In this document: one piece after another, positions 10,966-20,360 of the stretch | Position numbering within the stretch: the first letter of the stretch is position 1 | Layout of the letters: each line of letters begins with the position of its first letter | Source of the DNA: Cellulomonas pakistanensis | Lineage (GTDB): Bacteria; Actinomycetota; Actinomycetes; Actinomycetales; Cellulomonadaceae | NCBI RefSeq assembly: GCF_016862755.1 | Contig: NZ_BONO01000028.1 | Coordinates: forward strand, 1 to 59,543 | DNA: 59,543 nucleotides | Direction of reading: 5' to 3' | Made by a program: the position numbers and the translations under genes | Notes under the pieces: generated by a model | What the model saw: only the letters and a program-made list of their open reading frames with translations | Told to the model about the DNA's origin: nothing | Database searches by the model: none

Positions 10966-11994
10966 TCAGGGGGTGCGGCTGGACGCGCGCTCGACCAGGT
11001 GCGGGGCCAGCAGGACCTCGCGGCTGCGGGTGCCGCCGGTGCCGTCGAGCTGGTCGAGCAGGAGGTCGAGCGTGCGGTGGGCGGCCTCGGTGAGCGGCTG
11101 CGCCACCGACGTGAGGCCGACGGCGGCGGCGACGGGGGTGTCGTCGAACCCGACGACGGCCAGCGACGTGCCGTGGGTCCGGGCGACCGTGAGGGCGCCG
11201 AGCGCCAGCGAGTCGGACGCGCACACGACGGCGGTGGGGGACGCGTCCGCGAGGACGCGCTCGGTGGCCTGGGCGCCGGCGGCGACGCCGTCCGGGACGC
11301 GGGCGTGCAGCCGGCGCAGCAGCCCGCCGTCGTGGCCCGCGTCGACCATGGCCGCGGCCCAGCCGGACGCGCGGTCCTCGCCGACGTCGGAGCCGTCCGG
11401 CCAGCCGAGGTAGGCGATCCGCTCGTGGCCGAGGCGGCGCAGGTGGTCGACGGCCGCGCGGGTGCCGGCGGCGCCGTCGACGTCCACCCACGGGTGGGCG
11501 GGACGGTCGTCGCCCGGGGGGTCCCACGGCCGGCCGAACGTCACGAACGGGACGTCGCGCTCGGCGAGCCAGGCGGCGCGCCGGTCGTCCCGGTGCGTGC
11601 TGGTCAGCACGAACGCGTCGAGGTCGGCGGTGTCGAGGAGCTCGCCGTACTGCGCGATCTCCCGGTCGTCGTCGGGGGCGGTGAACAGCATGACGCGGTA
11701 GCCGCGGGCCTGCGCGCTCTCGGTGAGCGCGTGCAGGAACCGGTCGAGCACGGCGCCGTTGATGCCGTCGTGCACGGGCTCGAGCCGCAGGCCGAGCACG
11801 CGGGACCGCCCGGTGCGGAGCTGGCGCGCCGCGGAGGACGGCCGGTACCCGAGCGCGTCGATCGCCGCGCGCACCCGGTCGGTGGTCTCGGCCCGCACGA
11901 GGTGCGGGGCGTTGAGCACGTTCGAGACGGTCTGGCGGGACACGCCGGCGCGCTGGGCGACGCTCTCCAGCGTCGGCCTGGTCGTGGCGTCCAC
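10966..11994 (-). CDS. LacI family transcriptional regulator
   Basis: 342-residue repressor. The N-terminal HTH (TLESVAQRAGVSRQTVSNVLN) and hinge (YRPSSAARQLRTGRS) precede a periplasmic-binding-protein-like sensor domain ending in VGFDDTPVAAAVGLTSVAQPL. The GTG at 11994 is preferred because GAGGGAG lies 5 bases upstream; an ATG at 12024 would add ten residues and place the start inside the operator region. It leads the sugar-importer operon and is divergent from the debranching gene. A palindrome at 12030-12052 is the likely autoregulatory site. Confidence 0.92.
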   Translation of the reverse strand: MDATTRPTLESVAQRAGVSRQTVSNVLNAPHLVRAETTDRVRAAIDALGYRPSSAARQLRTGRSRVLGLRLEPVHDGINGAVLDRFLHALTESAQARGYRVMLFTAPDDDREIAQYGELLDTADLDAFVLTSTHRDDRRAAWLAERDVPFVTFGRPWDPPGDDRPAHPWVDVDGAAGTRAAVDHLRRLGHERIAYLGWPDGSDVGEDRASGWAAAMVDAGHDGGLLRRLHARVPDGVAAGAQATERVLADASPTAVVCASDSLALGALTVARTHGTSLAVVGFDDTPVAAAVGLTSVAQPLTEAAHRTLDLLLDQLDGTGGTRSREVLLAPHLVERASSRTP

Positions 11995-12029
11995 GGTCGC
12001 TCCCTCGCGGCGGTCGTCGTGCATATGAT

Positions 12030-12052
12030 CGTTCCAAGTTGCGATTGGAACG
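12030..12052. promoter_or_regulatory. Operator-like palindrome between lacI and debranching gene
   Basis: Perfect 8-bp arms, CGTTCCAA (12030-12037) and TTGGAACG (12045-12052), separated by GTTGCGA. It lies in the divergent promoter region. A plus-strand promoter is possible with TTGGAA (12045-12050) and TAGAGT (12069-12074) spaced by 18 bp, so a bound protein would cover the -35 box. The neighbouring LacI protein is the obvious candidate. The spacing is wider than in classical even-centred LacI operators. Confidence 0.6.
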
Positions 12053-12191
12053 CTCAAACGGATGCCCCTAGAGTTGCCAGCGCCCCCGGGCCTGTCAAGC
12101 CGGGGCGGGTCGCCGGGGATCACGATCCGGTCTCGGCGGCCGCGCCGACGCCCCGCCCGCCCGACCCCGCCCCACGAACGACGAGGTACCC

Positions 12192-14261
12192 ATGGAGCTC
12201 CAGCCCCTGCTGCACGACCTGCTGGTCGCGGTCTGCGCCCCCACGCAGGCGTGGTCGGACGCCGACGGCCAGATCGGCCTGGCCGACGGCCGCGGCGCCC
12301 AGGGCGTCTACCACGGCGACGTCCGGGTGCTGTCCGGTGCGCGCCTGACGGTGGGCGGCGCGGCCCCCGAGGCGGTCGCCTCCGGCGCGGACGGCCCCGG
12401 ACGCGCCCGGACGGTGCTGCTCGCCCGGTCGGTCGACGGCCCCGGCCCCGACCCGACCGCCCGCCTGGAGCGGCTGCGCGAGGTCGCGCCGGGCCGCGTG
12501 ACGGAGTCGCTGACGCTGTCCTGCTCGACAGCGGACCCCGTGGCGGCGCGCCTCGAGGTCGCCCTGCGCCCCGACGGGACGCCGATGGACCGGATCAAGT
12601 CGGGGGCGGCGGCCGGGGCGGCGCCGGTCGCCGAGCCCGCCGCCGACGGCGCGCGCTGGCGGGCCGACGCCGACGTCGCGGCGGTGCTCACGGCCCCGGG
12701 GGCGGAGGTCGCGGTCGACGCGGACGGCACGGTGCGGCTCGCCTGGGAGGTGACGGCCGCGTCCGGCGCGCCGGTCGACGTCGCCTGGACGCTGGCGGTC
12801 ACCGACGCGGGCGGGCCGGTGACGGCGCCCCGGCGCGCGGAGCCCGAGTGGTCGCCGCTGGAGGTCGAGGCCGCCGACCGCCGGCTGCCCGCGCTGCTGG
12901 ACCAGGCGCTCGCGGACCTCGGCACGCTGCGGCTGAGCGCGCGGTTCGCGCCCGACGACGTGTTCCTGGCCGCCGGGGCGCCGTGGTTCTTCACGCTGTT
13001 CGGCCGCGACTCGATCTGGGCCGCGCGGATGCTGCTGCCCCTGGGCACGGAGCTGGCGGCCGGCACGCTGCGGACGCTCGCGACCCTGCAGGGCACCAAG
13101 CTCGAGCCGGCGACCGCCGAGCAGCCCGGCAAGATCCTGCACGAGGTCCGCCGGGCCGAGCTGTCGATGCCGGGCGAGGGCATGGTGCTGCCGCCGGTGT
13201 ACTACGGCACGGTCGACGCGACGCCGCTGTGGGTCTGCCTGCTGCACGACGCCTGGCGCTGGGGCATGCCGGCCGACGAGGTCGAGGCGCTGCTGCCGGC
13301 GATGGAGCGCGCCCTGGCCTGGATGGCGGACCACGGCGACTCCGACGGCGACGGGTTCCTCGAGTACGTCGACGAGCTCGGCACCGGCCTGGCGAACCAG
13401 GGCTGGAAGGACTCCGGCGACTCCGTGCAGTGGCGGGCCGGCGGGCTGGCCACGGGCCCCATCGCGCTCGCCGAGGTGCAGGGCTACGCGCACGAGGCGG
13501 CGGTCGCCGGCGCGGCGCTGCTCGACGCGTTCGGGCGCCCGGGCGGCGACCGGTGGCGCGCGTGGGCGGCGGCGCTGGCCGAGCGGTTCCGCGCGGCGTT
13601 CTGGACCGCGGACGAGCGCGGCGCGTACCCCGGCATCGCGCTGGACGCGGACAAGCGGGTCGTCGACACCGTGACGTCGAACATCGGCCACCTGCTGGGC
13701 ACGGGCATCCTGTCCGCGGAGGAGGAGGCGACGGTCGCGGCGCGGCTGGTCGACCCCGACATGGACTCCGGGTACGGCCTGCGCACCATGTCGACGGGGT
13801 CTGCCGGCTACTGGCCGCTGCGGTACCACGGCGGGGCGGTGTGGCCGCACGACACCGCGATCGTCGTGCAGGGGCTGGCCCGGGCGGGGCACGCCCGGGA
13901 GGCGGCGGCGCTCGCCGAGGGGCTGCTCGCGGCCGCGCAGGACTTCGACCAGCGGCTGCCCGAGCTGTACGGCGGCGACGCCCGCGGCACGGTCCCGCGC
14001 GCGGTGCCGTACCCGGCGGCCTGCCGCCCGCAGGCCTGGTCGGCCGCGGCGGCGGTGTCGGTGCTGGGGGCGGCCCTGGGCCTCGACCCGGACGTCCCGG
14101 GTGGCCGGCTGGACGTCGCGCCGCCGGTGCCGTCGCCGCTGGGCGCGGTGTCGGTGCGCGGGCTGCGCCTCGGCGGGCGGCCGCTGGCGGTGCGGGTCGG
14201 CGCGGACGGGTCGACGGACGTCGACGCCGAGGCGGACGTCGAGGTGCGGGTCCGGGGCTGA
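12192..14261 (+). CDS. Glycogen debranching-type amylo-alpha-1,6-glucosidase
   Basis: 689-residue protein with an N-terminal glycogen-debranching beta domain ([21 protein letters not shown], about residues 20-220) and a C-terminal (alpha/alpha)6 barrel of the GDE_C/GH133 type. Barrel motifs include [33 protein letters not shown] and [19 protein letters not shown]. The family hydrolyses alpha-1,6 branch glucose or related oligosaccharides. Start ATG has GAGG about 9 bases upstream. It is divergent from lacI and the sugar importer, so it probably acts on imported glucans under the same repressor. Specificity is inferred. Confidence 0.85.
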   Translation: MELQPLLHDLLVAVCAPTQAWSDADGQIGLADGRGAQGVYHGDVRVLSGARLTVGGAAPEAVASGADGPGRARTVLLARSVDGPGPDPTARLERLREVAPGRVTESLTLSCSTADPVAARLEVALRPDGTPMDRIKSGAAAGAAPVAEPAADGARWRADADVAAVLTAPGAEVAVDADGTVRLAWEVTAASGAPVDVAWTLAVTDAGGPVTAPRRAEPEWSPLEVEAADRRLPALLDQALADLGTLRLSARFAPDDVFLAAGAPWFFTLFGRDSIWAARMLLPLGTELAAGTLRTLATLQGTKLEPATAEQPGKILHEVRRAELSMPGEGMVLPPVYYGTVDATPLWVCLLHDAWRWGMPADEVEALLPAMERALAWMADHGDSDGDGFLEYVDELGTGLANQGWKDSGDSVQWRAGGLATGPIALAEVQGYAHEAAVAGAALLDAFGRPGGDRWRAWAAALAERFRAAFWTADERGAYPGIALDADKRVVDTVTSNIGHLLGTGILSAEEEATVAARLVDPDMDSGYGLRTMSTGSAGYWPLRYHGGAVWPHDTAIVVQGLARAGHAREAAALAEGLLAAAQDFDQRLPELYGGDARGTVPRAVPYPAACRPQAWSAAAAVSVLGAALGLDPDVPGGRLDVAPPVPSPLGAVSVRGLRLGGRPLAVRVGADGSTDVDAEADVEVRVRG

Positions 14262-14285
14262 CCGGGTCCGGCACGGGATCTCCCC

Positions 14286-14333
14286 GGGGTCGTCGCGGCT
14301 CGCGGGCACGTCGCCCGCGTCCGCGGCGACCCC
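14286..14333. terminator. Composite hairpin after debranching gene
   Basis: Outer arms 14286-14298 and 14321-14333 (13 bp, one mismatch) enclose a second perfect stem CGCGGGC/GCCCGCG (14301-14307, 14313-14319). It begins 25 bases after the stop codon and ends just before the dxs -10 box. There is no T-run, as usual in such GC-rich genomes. Likely terminator separating the two genes. Confidence 0.65.
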
Positions 14334-14339
14334 GCCCCG

Positions 14340-14345
14340 TAGGGT
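14340..14345 (+). promoter_or_regulatory. -10 element of dxs
   Basis: TAGGGT directly after the upstream hairpin, about 51 bases before the ATG at 14396. Confidence 0.45.
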
Positions 14346-14395
14346 GGGGTCCTCGTGCGCGGGCCGCGCGGACGACGGCGACGGGCGGTGAGGAC

Positions 14396-16279
14396 ATGGG
14401 GCTGCTGGACCGGATCGGGTCACCGGCCGACGTCCGTGCGCTCTCGCCCGGCCAGGTCCGGGCGCTGGCCGCGGAGATCCGCCGCTACCTGGTCGACCAG
14501 GTGTCCCGGACGGGCGGCCACCTCGGACCGAACCTCGGCGTCGTCGAGCTGACGATCGCGCTGCACCGGGTGTTCGACTCCCCGCGGGACACGCTGGTGT
14601 TCGACACGGGCCACCAGGCCTACGTGCACAAGCTGCTGACCGGCCGGCAGGACTTCGGCCGGCTGCGCCGGAGCGGCGGCCTGTCCGGCTACCCGAGCCG
14701 CGCGGAGTCCCCGCACGACGTGGTCGAGAACTCGCACGCGTCCACGGCGCTGTCCTGGGCGGACGGCATCGCCCGGGCCAACGCCCTGGGCCGACGCGGC
14801 GACCGGCACGTGGTCGCGGTCGTCGGCGACGGCGCCCTCACCGGCGGCATGGCCTGGGAGGCGCTGAACAACATCGCCGACGGGGCCGACCGGCGGCTCG
14901 TCGTCGTCGTCAACGACAACGGCCGGTCCTACGCCCCGACGATCGGCGGGCTGGCGCTGCACCTCGACGCCCTGCGCACGACGCGCGGCTACGAGACCGT
15001 CCTGTCCTGGGGGCGCCAGGCGCTGCGCCGCTCCGGGCCGCCCGGCCGCGCGGCCTACGACGCGCTGCACGGGCTGAAGAAGGGCATCAAGGACGCCGTC
15101 GCCCCGCAGGGCATGTTCGAGGACCTCGGCCTCAAGTACGTCGGGCCGGTCGACGGCCACGACGAGGCGGCGGTGGAGTTCGCGCTGCGCCGGGCGCGGT
15201 CGTTCGGCGGCCCGGTGATCGTGCACGTCATCACCGAGAAGGGCCGCGGCTACACCCCGGCCGAGCAGGACGTCGCCGACCGGTTCCACGCGGTGGGGCA
15301 GATCCACCCGGAGACCGGGCTACCGGTGGCGCCGTCCCGGTTCGGCTGGACCGGCGTGTTCGCGGACGAGGTCGTGCGAATCGGCCGCCGCCGGCCGGAC
15401 GTCGTGGCGATCACGGCGGCGATGCTGCAGCCGGTCGGGCTGGCGCCGTTCGCGGAGGCGTTCCCGGACCGGACCTTCGACGTCGGGATCGCGGAGCAGC
15501 ACGCCGTGACCACCGCCGCGGGCATGGCGTTCGCCGGCCTGCACCCGGTGGTCGCGGTGTACGCGACGTTCCTCAACCGCGCGTTCGACCAGGTGCTGAT
15601 GGACGTGGGCCTGCACCGGGCGGGCGTGACGTTCGTGCTCGACCGCGCCGGGCTCACCGGTGACGACGGGCCGTCGCACAACGGCGTGTGGGACATGGCG
15701 GTGCTGGGCGTGGTCCCGGGGCTCCGGCTGGCCGCGCCCCGCGACGAGGACACGCTGCGGGCGGCGCTGCGCGCGGCGGTCGACGTCGACGACGCCCCGA
15801 CGGTCGTCCGGTACCCCAAGGGCGCGCTCACCGAGCCGCTGCCCGCGGTGGACGACGCGGACGGCGTCGACGTGCTCGCCCGGCACGCCGGCCCGGACGG
15901 CGCGCGCTCGGTGCTGGTGTGCGGGATCGGCGCGATGGTGCGCACCGCGCTCGCGCTGGGCGAGCTGCTGGCGCAGCACGGGCTCGCGGTGACCGTGGTC
16001 GACCCGCGCTGGGTGCTGCCGGTGCCCGCGGCGCTCGTGAAGCTGGTGGGGGAGCACGACCACGCGGTCACGCTGGAGGACGGCGTCCGCGAGGGCGGCA
16101 TCGGGTCGGCCGTCGGGCTGCGCGCCCGCGACGCGGGGATCGCGACGCCGGTGCAGGCGTTCGGCGTGCCGCGGCGGTACCTCGAGCACGCGAGCCGGGA
16201 CGAGCTGCTGACCGGCCTGCGGCTGACCGCGCCCGACGTCGCGCGGGACGTGCTGGCGGCGCTCGGCGCGACCGCCTGA
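14396..16279 (+). CDS. dxs: 1-deoxy-D-xylulose-5-phosphate synthase
   Basis: 627-residue DXS, which condenses pyruvate and glyceraldehyde 3-phosphate in the first step of the MEP isoprenoid pathway. Visible motifs are [34 protein letters not shown], the thiamine-diphosphate motif [35 protein letters not shown] in the pyrimidine-binding domain, and [15 protein letters not shown]. The length is typical. The ATG at 14396 follows GGTGAGG at good spacing. It sits between the debranching gene and pflB with its own promoter candidate. Confidence 0.97.
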   Translation: MGLLDRIGSPADVRALSPGQVRALAAEIRRYLVDQVSRTGGHLGPNLGVVELTIALHRVFDSPRDTLVFDTGHQAYVHKLLTGRQDFGRLRRSGGLSGYPSRAESPHDVVENSHASTALSWADGIARANALGRRGDRHVVAVVGDGALTGGMAWEALNNIADGADRRLVVVVNDNGRSYAPTIGGLALHLDALRTTRGYETVLSWGRQALRRSGPPGRAAYDALHGLKKGIKDAVAPQGMFEDLGLKYVGPVDGHDEAAVEFALRRARSFGGPVIVHVITEKGRGYTPAEQDVADRFHAVGQIHPETGLPVAPSRFGWTGVFADEVVRIGRRRPDVVAITAAMLQPVGLAPFAEAFPDRTFDVGIAEQHAVTTAAGMAFAGLHPVVAVYATFLNRAFDQVLMDVGLHRAGVTFVLDRAGLTGDDGPSHNGVWDMAVLGVVPGLRLAAPRDEDTLRAALRAAVDVDDAPTVVRYPKGALTEPLPAVDDADGVDVLARHAGPDGARSVLVCGIGAMVRTALALGELLAQHGLAVTVVDPRWVLPVPAALVKLVGEHDHAVTLEDGVREGGIGSAVGLRARDAGIATPVQAFGVPRRYLEHASRDELLTGLRLTAPDVARDVLAALGATA

Positions 16280-16297
16280 CGGGACGTCCGTCCGGGA

Positions 16298-16313
16298 CGT
16301 GAGCACCGTCACG
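16298..16313. promoter_or_regulatory. CRP/FNR-type palindrome upstream of pflB
   Basis: CGTGA (16298-16302), six bases, then TCACG (16309-16313): a perfect inverted repeat with GTGA-N6-TCAC geometry, the core of CRP/FNR-family sites. It lies about 107 bp before the pflB start, and about -86 from a TAGCGT-defined transcription start near 16392. Anaerobic control of pfl by this family is known in other bacteria; the regulator here is not in the window. Confidence 0.5.
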
Positions 16314-16379
16314 GGGCCGGTCCGCGCCCCTGACGAGGGCGGGGGACCTCCGTCCCAAGACATCCCATGACCTCGTGAA

Positions 16380-16385
16380 TAGCGT
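16380..16385 (+). promoter_or_regulatory. -10 element of pflB
   Basis: TAGCGT about 35 bases upstream of the ATG at 16420. GCGAGGGAG at 16405-16413 is the ribosome binding site within the short leader. Confidence 0.45.
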
Positions 16386-16419
16386 CGCCAGTACGACGCA
16401 CTCAGCGAGGGAGCAGCAG

Positions 16420-18687
16420 ATGTCCACCACCGCAGTACCCCCCACCGGGACCGACGCCACCGCGCCGGCCTGGGACGGTTTCGTCACCGGACCCTGGTGT
16501 GACGGGATCGACGTCCGCGACTTCATCCAGCGCAACTACACGCCGTACACCGGCGAGGCGGACTTCCTCGCCGGGCCGACCGAGCGCACCACCGGCATCT
16601 GGGCGAGGCTCAGCGCGATGTTCCCGGAGGAGCGCGCCAAGGGCGTCCACGACATCGACAACCGCACCCCGTCGACGATCGTCTCGCACCCGGCCGGCTA
16701 CATCGACCAGGAGAACGAGCTCATCGTCGGCCTGCAGACCGACGCCCCGCTCAAGCGCGCCATGATCCCCAACGGCGGGTGGCGCATGGTCGAGAAGAGC
16801 CTCGAGACCTACGGCTACGACGTCGACCCCGACGTCGCGAAGATCTTCACCACGTACCGCAAGACGCACAACGACGGCGTCTTCGACGTGTACCCCCCGA
16901 ACGTCCGCGCCGCCCGCTCGTCGCACCTCATCACCGGCCTGCCGGACGCCTACGGCCGCGGCCGCATCATCGGCGACTACCGCCGCGTGGCGCTGTACGG
17001 CGTGGACGCGCTGATCGAGGCCAAGCGGCTCGAGCGGCACGAGCTGGACATGGAGCCGTCGGTCGAGGACGTCATCCGCGACCGCGAGGAGAACGCGGAG
17101 CAGATCCGCGCGCTCGTCGAGCTCAAGCAGATGGCTGCGACCTACGGCTACGACATCTCCGGGCCGGCGACCACCGCCCGCGAGGCGATCCAGTGGCTGT
17201 ACTTCGCCTACCTGGGCGCGGTGAAGGAGCAGAACGGCGCGGCGATGTCGCTGGGCCGCACCTCGACCTTCCTCGACGTCTACCTGCAGCGCGACCTCGA
17301 GGCCGGCCGCCTCACCGAGGAGCAGGCGCAGGAGCTGATCGACGACTTCGTCATCAAGCTGCGCATCGTGCGCTTCCTGCGCACCCCCGAGTACGACGCG
17401 CTGTTCTCCGGCGACCCGACCTGGGTCACCGAGTCGATCGCCGGCATCGGCGAGGACGGGCGGCCGCTCGTCACGAAGTCGTCGTTCCGGTTCCTGCAGA
17501 CGCTGTACAACATCGGCCCGGCGCCCGAGCCGAACCTCACCGTGCTGTGGAGCAACCGGCTGCCCGAGGGCTTCAAGAAGTACTGCGCGCAGGTCTCGAT
17601 CGACACCTCCGCGATCCAGTACGAGTCGGACGACCTGATCCGGACGTCCTGGGGCGACGACGCGGCGATCGCCTGCTGCGTGTCCCCGATGCGGGTCGGC
17701 AAGCAGATGCAGTTCTTCGGCGCGCGGGTCAACATCGCCAAGGCCCTGCTGTACGCGATCAACGGCGGCCGCGACGAGGTGTCCGGCAAGCAGGTCGCGC
17801 CGGTGTCCGCGCCGGTCGAGGGCGACGTGCTCGACTACGACGACGTCTCCGCCAAGTACGACCAGCTGCTCGAGTGGCTGGCGGAGACCTACGTCGACGC
17901 GCTCAACTGCGTGCACTACATGCACGACAAGTACGCGTACGAGCGGCTCGAGATGGCGCTGCACGACCGCCAGATCCTCCGGACGATGGCCTGCGGCATC
18001 GCCGGGCTGTCCGTCGTGGCGGACTCGCTGTCGGCGATCAGGTACGCGAAGGTCACGGCGGTGCGCGACGAGGACGGCCTCGTCACGGACTACGTCATCG
18101 AGGGCGACTTCCCGACGTACGGCAACGACGACGACCGCGCGGACGACATCGCGGTGGCCATCACGAAGTCGTTCATGGCGAAGATCCGGAAGCACAAGAC
18201 CTACCGGAACTCGCTGCACACGCAGTCGGTGCTGACCATCACGTCGAACGTCGTCTACGGCAAGGCCACGGGCAACACCCCCGACGGCCGCCGCGCCGGC
18301 GAGCCGTTCGCCCCGGGCGCCAACCCGATGAACGGGCGCGACTCGCACGGCATGCTCGCCTCCGCGATGTCGGTCGCGAAGCTGCCGTACTCCGAGGCGA
18401 TGGACGGCATCTCGCTCACCTCGACGGTCGTGCCCTCGGGCCTCGGCCGCACCAAGGAGGAGCAGGTGGCGAACCTGGTGGGCCTCATGGACGCGTACAA
18501 CGTGTCGTCCGGCTACCACCTCAACGTCAACGTCCTCAACCGGGACACCCTCGAGGACGCCATGGAGCACCCCGAGAAGTACCCGCAGCTCACCATCCGG
18601 GTCTCCGGCTACGCGGTGAACTTCGTCCGGCTCACCCGCGAGCAGCAGCTCGACGTGCTGTCCCGCACGTTCCACGGCGGCGTCTGA
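16420..18687 (+). CDS. pflB: Formate C-acetyltransferase (pyruvate formate-lyase)
   Basis: 755-residue glycyl-radical enzyme converting pyruvate and CoA to formate and acetyl-CoA under anoxia. The catalytic cysteine pair is C419-C420 in [15 protein letters not shown]. The glycyl-radical loop is RVSGYAVNF with G730 near the C-terminus. Length and positions match E. coli PflB closely. The ATG at 16420 is favoured over an upstream in-frame codon because GAGGGAG lies 7 bases before it. The activase gene follows after a strong hairpin. Codon use is less extreme than in neighbours, consistent with high expression. Confidence 0.97.
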   Translation: MSTTAVPPTGTDATAPAWDGFVTGPWCDGIDVRDFIQRNYTPYTGEADFLAGPTERTTGIWARLSAMFPEERAKGVHDIDNRTPSTIVSHPAGYIDQENELIVGLQTDAPLKRAMIPNGGWRMVEKSLETYGYDVDPDVAKIFTTYRKTHNDGVFDVYPPNVRAARSSHLITGLPDAYGRGRIIGDYRRVALYGVDALIEAKRLERHELDMEPSVEDVIRDREENAEQIRALVELKQMAATYGYDISGPATTAREAIQWLYFAYLGAVKEQNGAAMSLGRTSTFLDVYLQRDLEAGRLTEEQAQELIDDFVIKLRIVRFLRTPEYDALFSGDPTWVTESIAGIGEDGRPLVTKSSFRFLQTLYNIGPAPEPNLTVLWSNRLPEGFKKYCAQVSIDTSAIQYESDDLIRTSWGDDAAIACCVSPMRVGKQMQFFGARVNIAKALLYAINGGRDEVSGKQVAPVSAPVEGDVLDYDDVSAKYDQLLEWLAETYVDALNCVHYMHDKYAYERLEMALHDRQILRTMACGIAGLSVVADSLSAIRYAKVTAVRDEDGLVTDYVIEGDFPTYGNDDDRADDIAVAITKSFMAKIRKHKTYRNSLHTQSVLTITSNVVYGKATGNTPDGRRAGEPFAPGANPMNGRDSHGMLASAMSVAKLPYSEAMDGISLTSTVVPSGLGRTKEEQVANLVGLMDAYNVSSGYHLNVNVLNRDTLEDAMEHPEKYPQLTIRVSGYAVNFVRLTREQQLDVLSRTFHGGV

Positions 18688-18694
18688 CACCCGA

Positions 18695-18725
18695 CCGGCC
18701 CGGGGCGCGGATCGCCCCGGGCCGG
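18695..18725. terminator. Strong hairpin between pflB and pflA
   Basis: Perfect 13-bp arms at 18695-18707 and 18713-18725 with a 5-nt loop (CGGAT), starting 8 bases after the pflB stop. It probably acts as a partial terminator or 3' stabiliser that lowers pflA mRNA relative to pflB, since only catalytic activase is needed. Confidence 0.7.
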
Positions 18726-18783
18726 ACGGCCCCGCCCCCACCCCAGCAGGACCCCAGCAGGACCCCGCGAGGAGGTCGCGACC

Positions 18784-19671
18784 ATGAGCAGCAGCCCGTC
18801 CGTCGTCGGCGAGGGCGGCGCCCCCGTCATCGAGCTGGGCCTGCCCGTCACGGGCGGCTCGCACCAGCGCTCGACGGCCGGCACCGCGGGGCTCGCGACG
18901 AGCGACGCGGAGCGCAGCGAGCGGTTCGCGCAGATGCGCGCCGGCGAGCTCGGGTCGCTGCACTCCTGGGAGCTCGTCACCGCGGTCGACGGGCCCGGCA
19001 CCCGGCTCACGACGTTCCTGGCCGGCTGCCCGCTGCGCTGCCTGTACTGCCACAACCCCGACACCATGGAGATGCGCCGGGGCGAGCCGGTGCTCGCCGA
19101 GGAGCTGCTGCGCCGCATCCGCCGCTACGTCCCGGTGTTCGGCGTGACCGGCGGCGGGCTGACGATCTCCGGCGGCGAGCCGCTCATGCAGCCCGCGTTC
19201 GTCGCCCGGCTGCTGCGCGGGGCCAAGGAGCTCGGTGTGCACACCGCGATCGACACCTCCGGCTACCTCGGCGCGCACTGCTCGGACGCGATGCTCGCCG
19301 ACATCGACCTCGTGCTGCTCGACGTGAAGTCGGGCATCCCCGAGACCTACCGGCGGACCACCGGACGGGACCTGCAGCCGACGCTCGACTTCGGTCGCCG
19401 GGTCGCCGCCTCCGGGACCGAGATCTGGATCCGGTTCGTGCTCGTCCCCGGGCTCACGGACGCGCCGGAGAACGTGGACGCCGTCGCGGACTACGTCGCC
19501 TCGCTGTCGACCGTCAGCCGGGTCGAGGTGCTGCCGTTCCACCAGATGGGGCGGGACAAGTGGCAGGGCCTGGGCATGACCTACGAGCTCGCGGACACCG
19601 AGCCGCCGAGCCCGGAGCTCGTGGCGCGGGTCCGGCAGCAGTTCCGGGACCGCGGGCTGACGGTGTTCTGA
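18784..19671 (+). CDS. pflA: Pyruvate formate-lyase-activating enzyme
   Basis: 295-residue radical-SAM activase that installs the glycyl radical on PflB. The cluster motif is C82-x3-C86-x2-C89 in GCPLRCLYCHNPDTM, followed by SGGEP (about 129-133) for SAM binding. It carries about 50 residues more at the N-terminus than E. coli PflA. The long start is supported by GAGGAGG about 8 bases upstream of the ATG, though an internal ATG at 18934 would give the standard length. The last 22 coding bases belong to a 28-bp sequence repeated 700 bp downstream. Confidence 0.95.
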   Translation: MSSSPSVVGEGGAPVIELGLPVTGGSHQRSTAGTAGLATSDAERSERFAQMRAGELGSLHSWELVTAVDGPGTRLTTFLAGCPLRCLYCHNPDTMEMRRGEPVLAEELLRRIRRYVPVFGVTGGGLTISGGEPLMQPAFVARLLRGAKELGVHTAIDTSGYLGAHCSDAMLADIDLVLLDVKSGIPETYRRTTGRDLQPTLDFGRRVAASGTEIWIRFVLVPGLTDAPENVDAVADYVASLSTVSRVEVLPFHQMGRDKWQGLGMTYELADTEPPSPELVARVRQQFRDRGLTVF

Positions 19672-19677
19672 GCGTGC
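19650..19677 (+). repeat. 28-bp direct repeat, copy 1 (pflA 3' end)
   Basis: A 28-bp block covering the last pflA codons, its stop and six further bases is repeated identically at 20350-20377, exactly 700 bp away. Flanking bases differ on both sides. The two copies bracket the toxin-antitoxin pair, like the left junction of an inserted element. Confidence 0.9.
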
Positions 19678-19715
19678 AGGGCTCGCGCGGTGTTCACCGA
19701 CACCGGTCGAATGGG

Positions 19716-19725
19716 CCACTAGTGG
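19716..19725. promoter_or_regulatory. Palindrome in TA promoter
   Basis: CCACTAGTGG is a perfect 10-bp palindrome just upstream of a possible CACAAT -10 box (19730-19735). Position and symmetry suit autoregulation by the ribbon-helix-helix antitoxin. Confidence 0.4.
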
Positions 19726-19758
19726 TGGACACAATGCCCCGTGGGATGCGAGAGTGAC

Positions 19759-20025
19759 GTGGGCGTGACGTGGGCGGCGAGCGCCGACGAGCACGGCGTC
19801 CCGCACGACGAGGCGCTCTACGCCATGGCCCACGCCCGCGTGGTGGTCCGCGAGTTCGGCGAGCCACGGATCGGGCCGACGGCTCCGACGTTGTTCATCG
19901 GCCCGAGCCGGTTCGGCACTCTGGAGGTGCTGGCCGACGTGAGGCCGCCGGACCGGGTGTGGATCTTCCACGTGATGCGGTTGCGGGAATCGACCCGCGC
20001 TCGGGTCGGGTACCAGGAGGAGTGA
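19759..20025 (+). CDS. Probable type II toxin, BrnT-like
   Basis: 88-residue small protein containing VTWAASADEHGVPHDEALYAM, PTLFIGPS and DRVWIFHVMRLRE in outline. The order (N-terminal W...HG, then two central strands, then a strand ending H/R-rich) resembles the BrnT/RelE-like ribonuclease toxins and a common actinobacterial small-protein family. The GTG at 19759 follows GAGAG; starts at 19741 or 19765 are also possible. It precedes the antitoxin gene by 5 bp, the toxin-first order known for BrnTA. Toxicity is inferred, not shown. Confidence 0.6.
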   Translation: MGVTWAASADEHGVPHDEALYAMAHARVVVREFGEPRIGPTAPTLFIGPSRFGTLEVLADVRPPDRVWIFHVMRLRESTRARVGYQEE

Positions 20026-20030
20026 GCCGG

Positions 20031-20360
20031 ATGGGCGAGCAGGACGCGGAGCGGGCGGCGGGGTTCGCCGCGGACCCGTCTGCTTGGGGCGAGCCGCGCG
20101 AGGTTCTCACCGGCGACGCCGCGTCCGCGTATGGGCGCTCCGTGCTGGAGGCCGCTGGGATCGACGTGGCCGCCGTGGAGCGGTCGGTCGGTCGCCCGCG
20201 GGTGGGCGGCGGCACCGGCCGGAGGGGCGTGCGGTCGCCGCGAGTGAACGTCACGATCAGCCCAGCCCAGGAGGCCGCGATCGAGCGGCTCGAGCAGCAG
20301 GGGTTGACGCGCAGCCAGATCGTCCGCGAGGCGCTCGACCGGTACCTCGCCGCGGGCTGA
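20031..20360 (+). CDS. Ribbon-helix-helix antitoxin-like protein
   Basis: 109-residue protein. The C-terminal 40 residues (VNVTISPAQEAAIERLEQQG then TRSQIVREALDRYL) form a clear CopG/MetJ-Arc ribbon-helix-helix domain. The N-terminal half, with EVLTGDAASAYGRSVLEAAG, is typical of actinobacterial antitoxins of this group and probably binds the toxin. AGGAGGAG 9 bases before the ATG is the strongest ribosome binding site in the area, suiting excess antitoxin. The final three codons lie in the second copy of the 28-bp pflA repeat. Confidence 0.75.
   Translation: MGEQDAERAAGFAADPSAWGEPREVLTGDAASAYGRSVLEAAGIDVAAVERSVGRPRVGGGTGRRGVRSPRVNVTISPAQEAAIERLEQQGLTRSQIVREALDRYLAAG

Noticed and set aside
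9653..12037. A 794-codon frame fusing lacI antisense-like sequence to the binding protein
   Set aside because: The upstream part is an alternative frame of lacI; the lipoprotein signal peptide at 10924 marks the true start.
12062..16279. A single open frame of 1405 codons spanning the debranching and dxs genes
   Set aside because: The first half is a shadow frame of the debranching gene with low-complexity Arg/Gly content; only the part from 14396 is real DXS.
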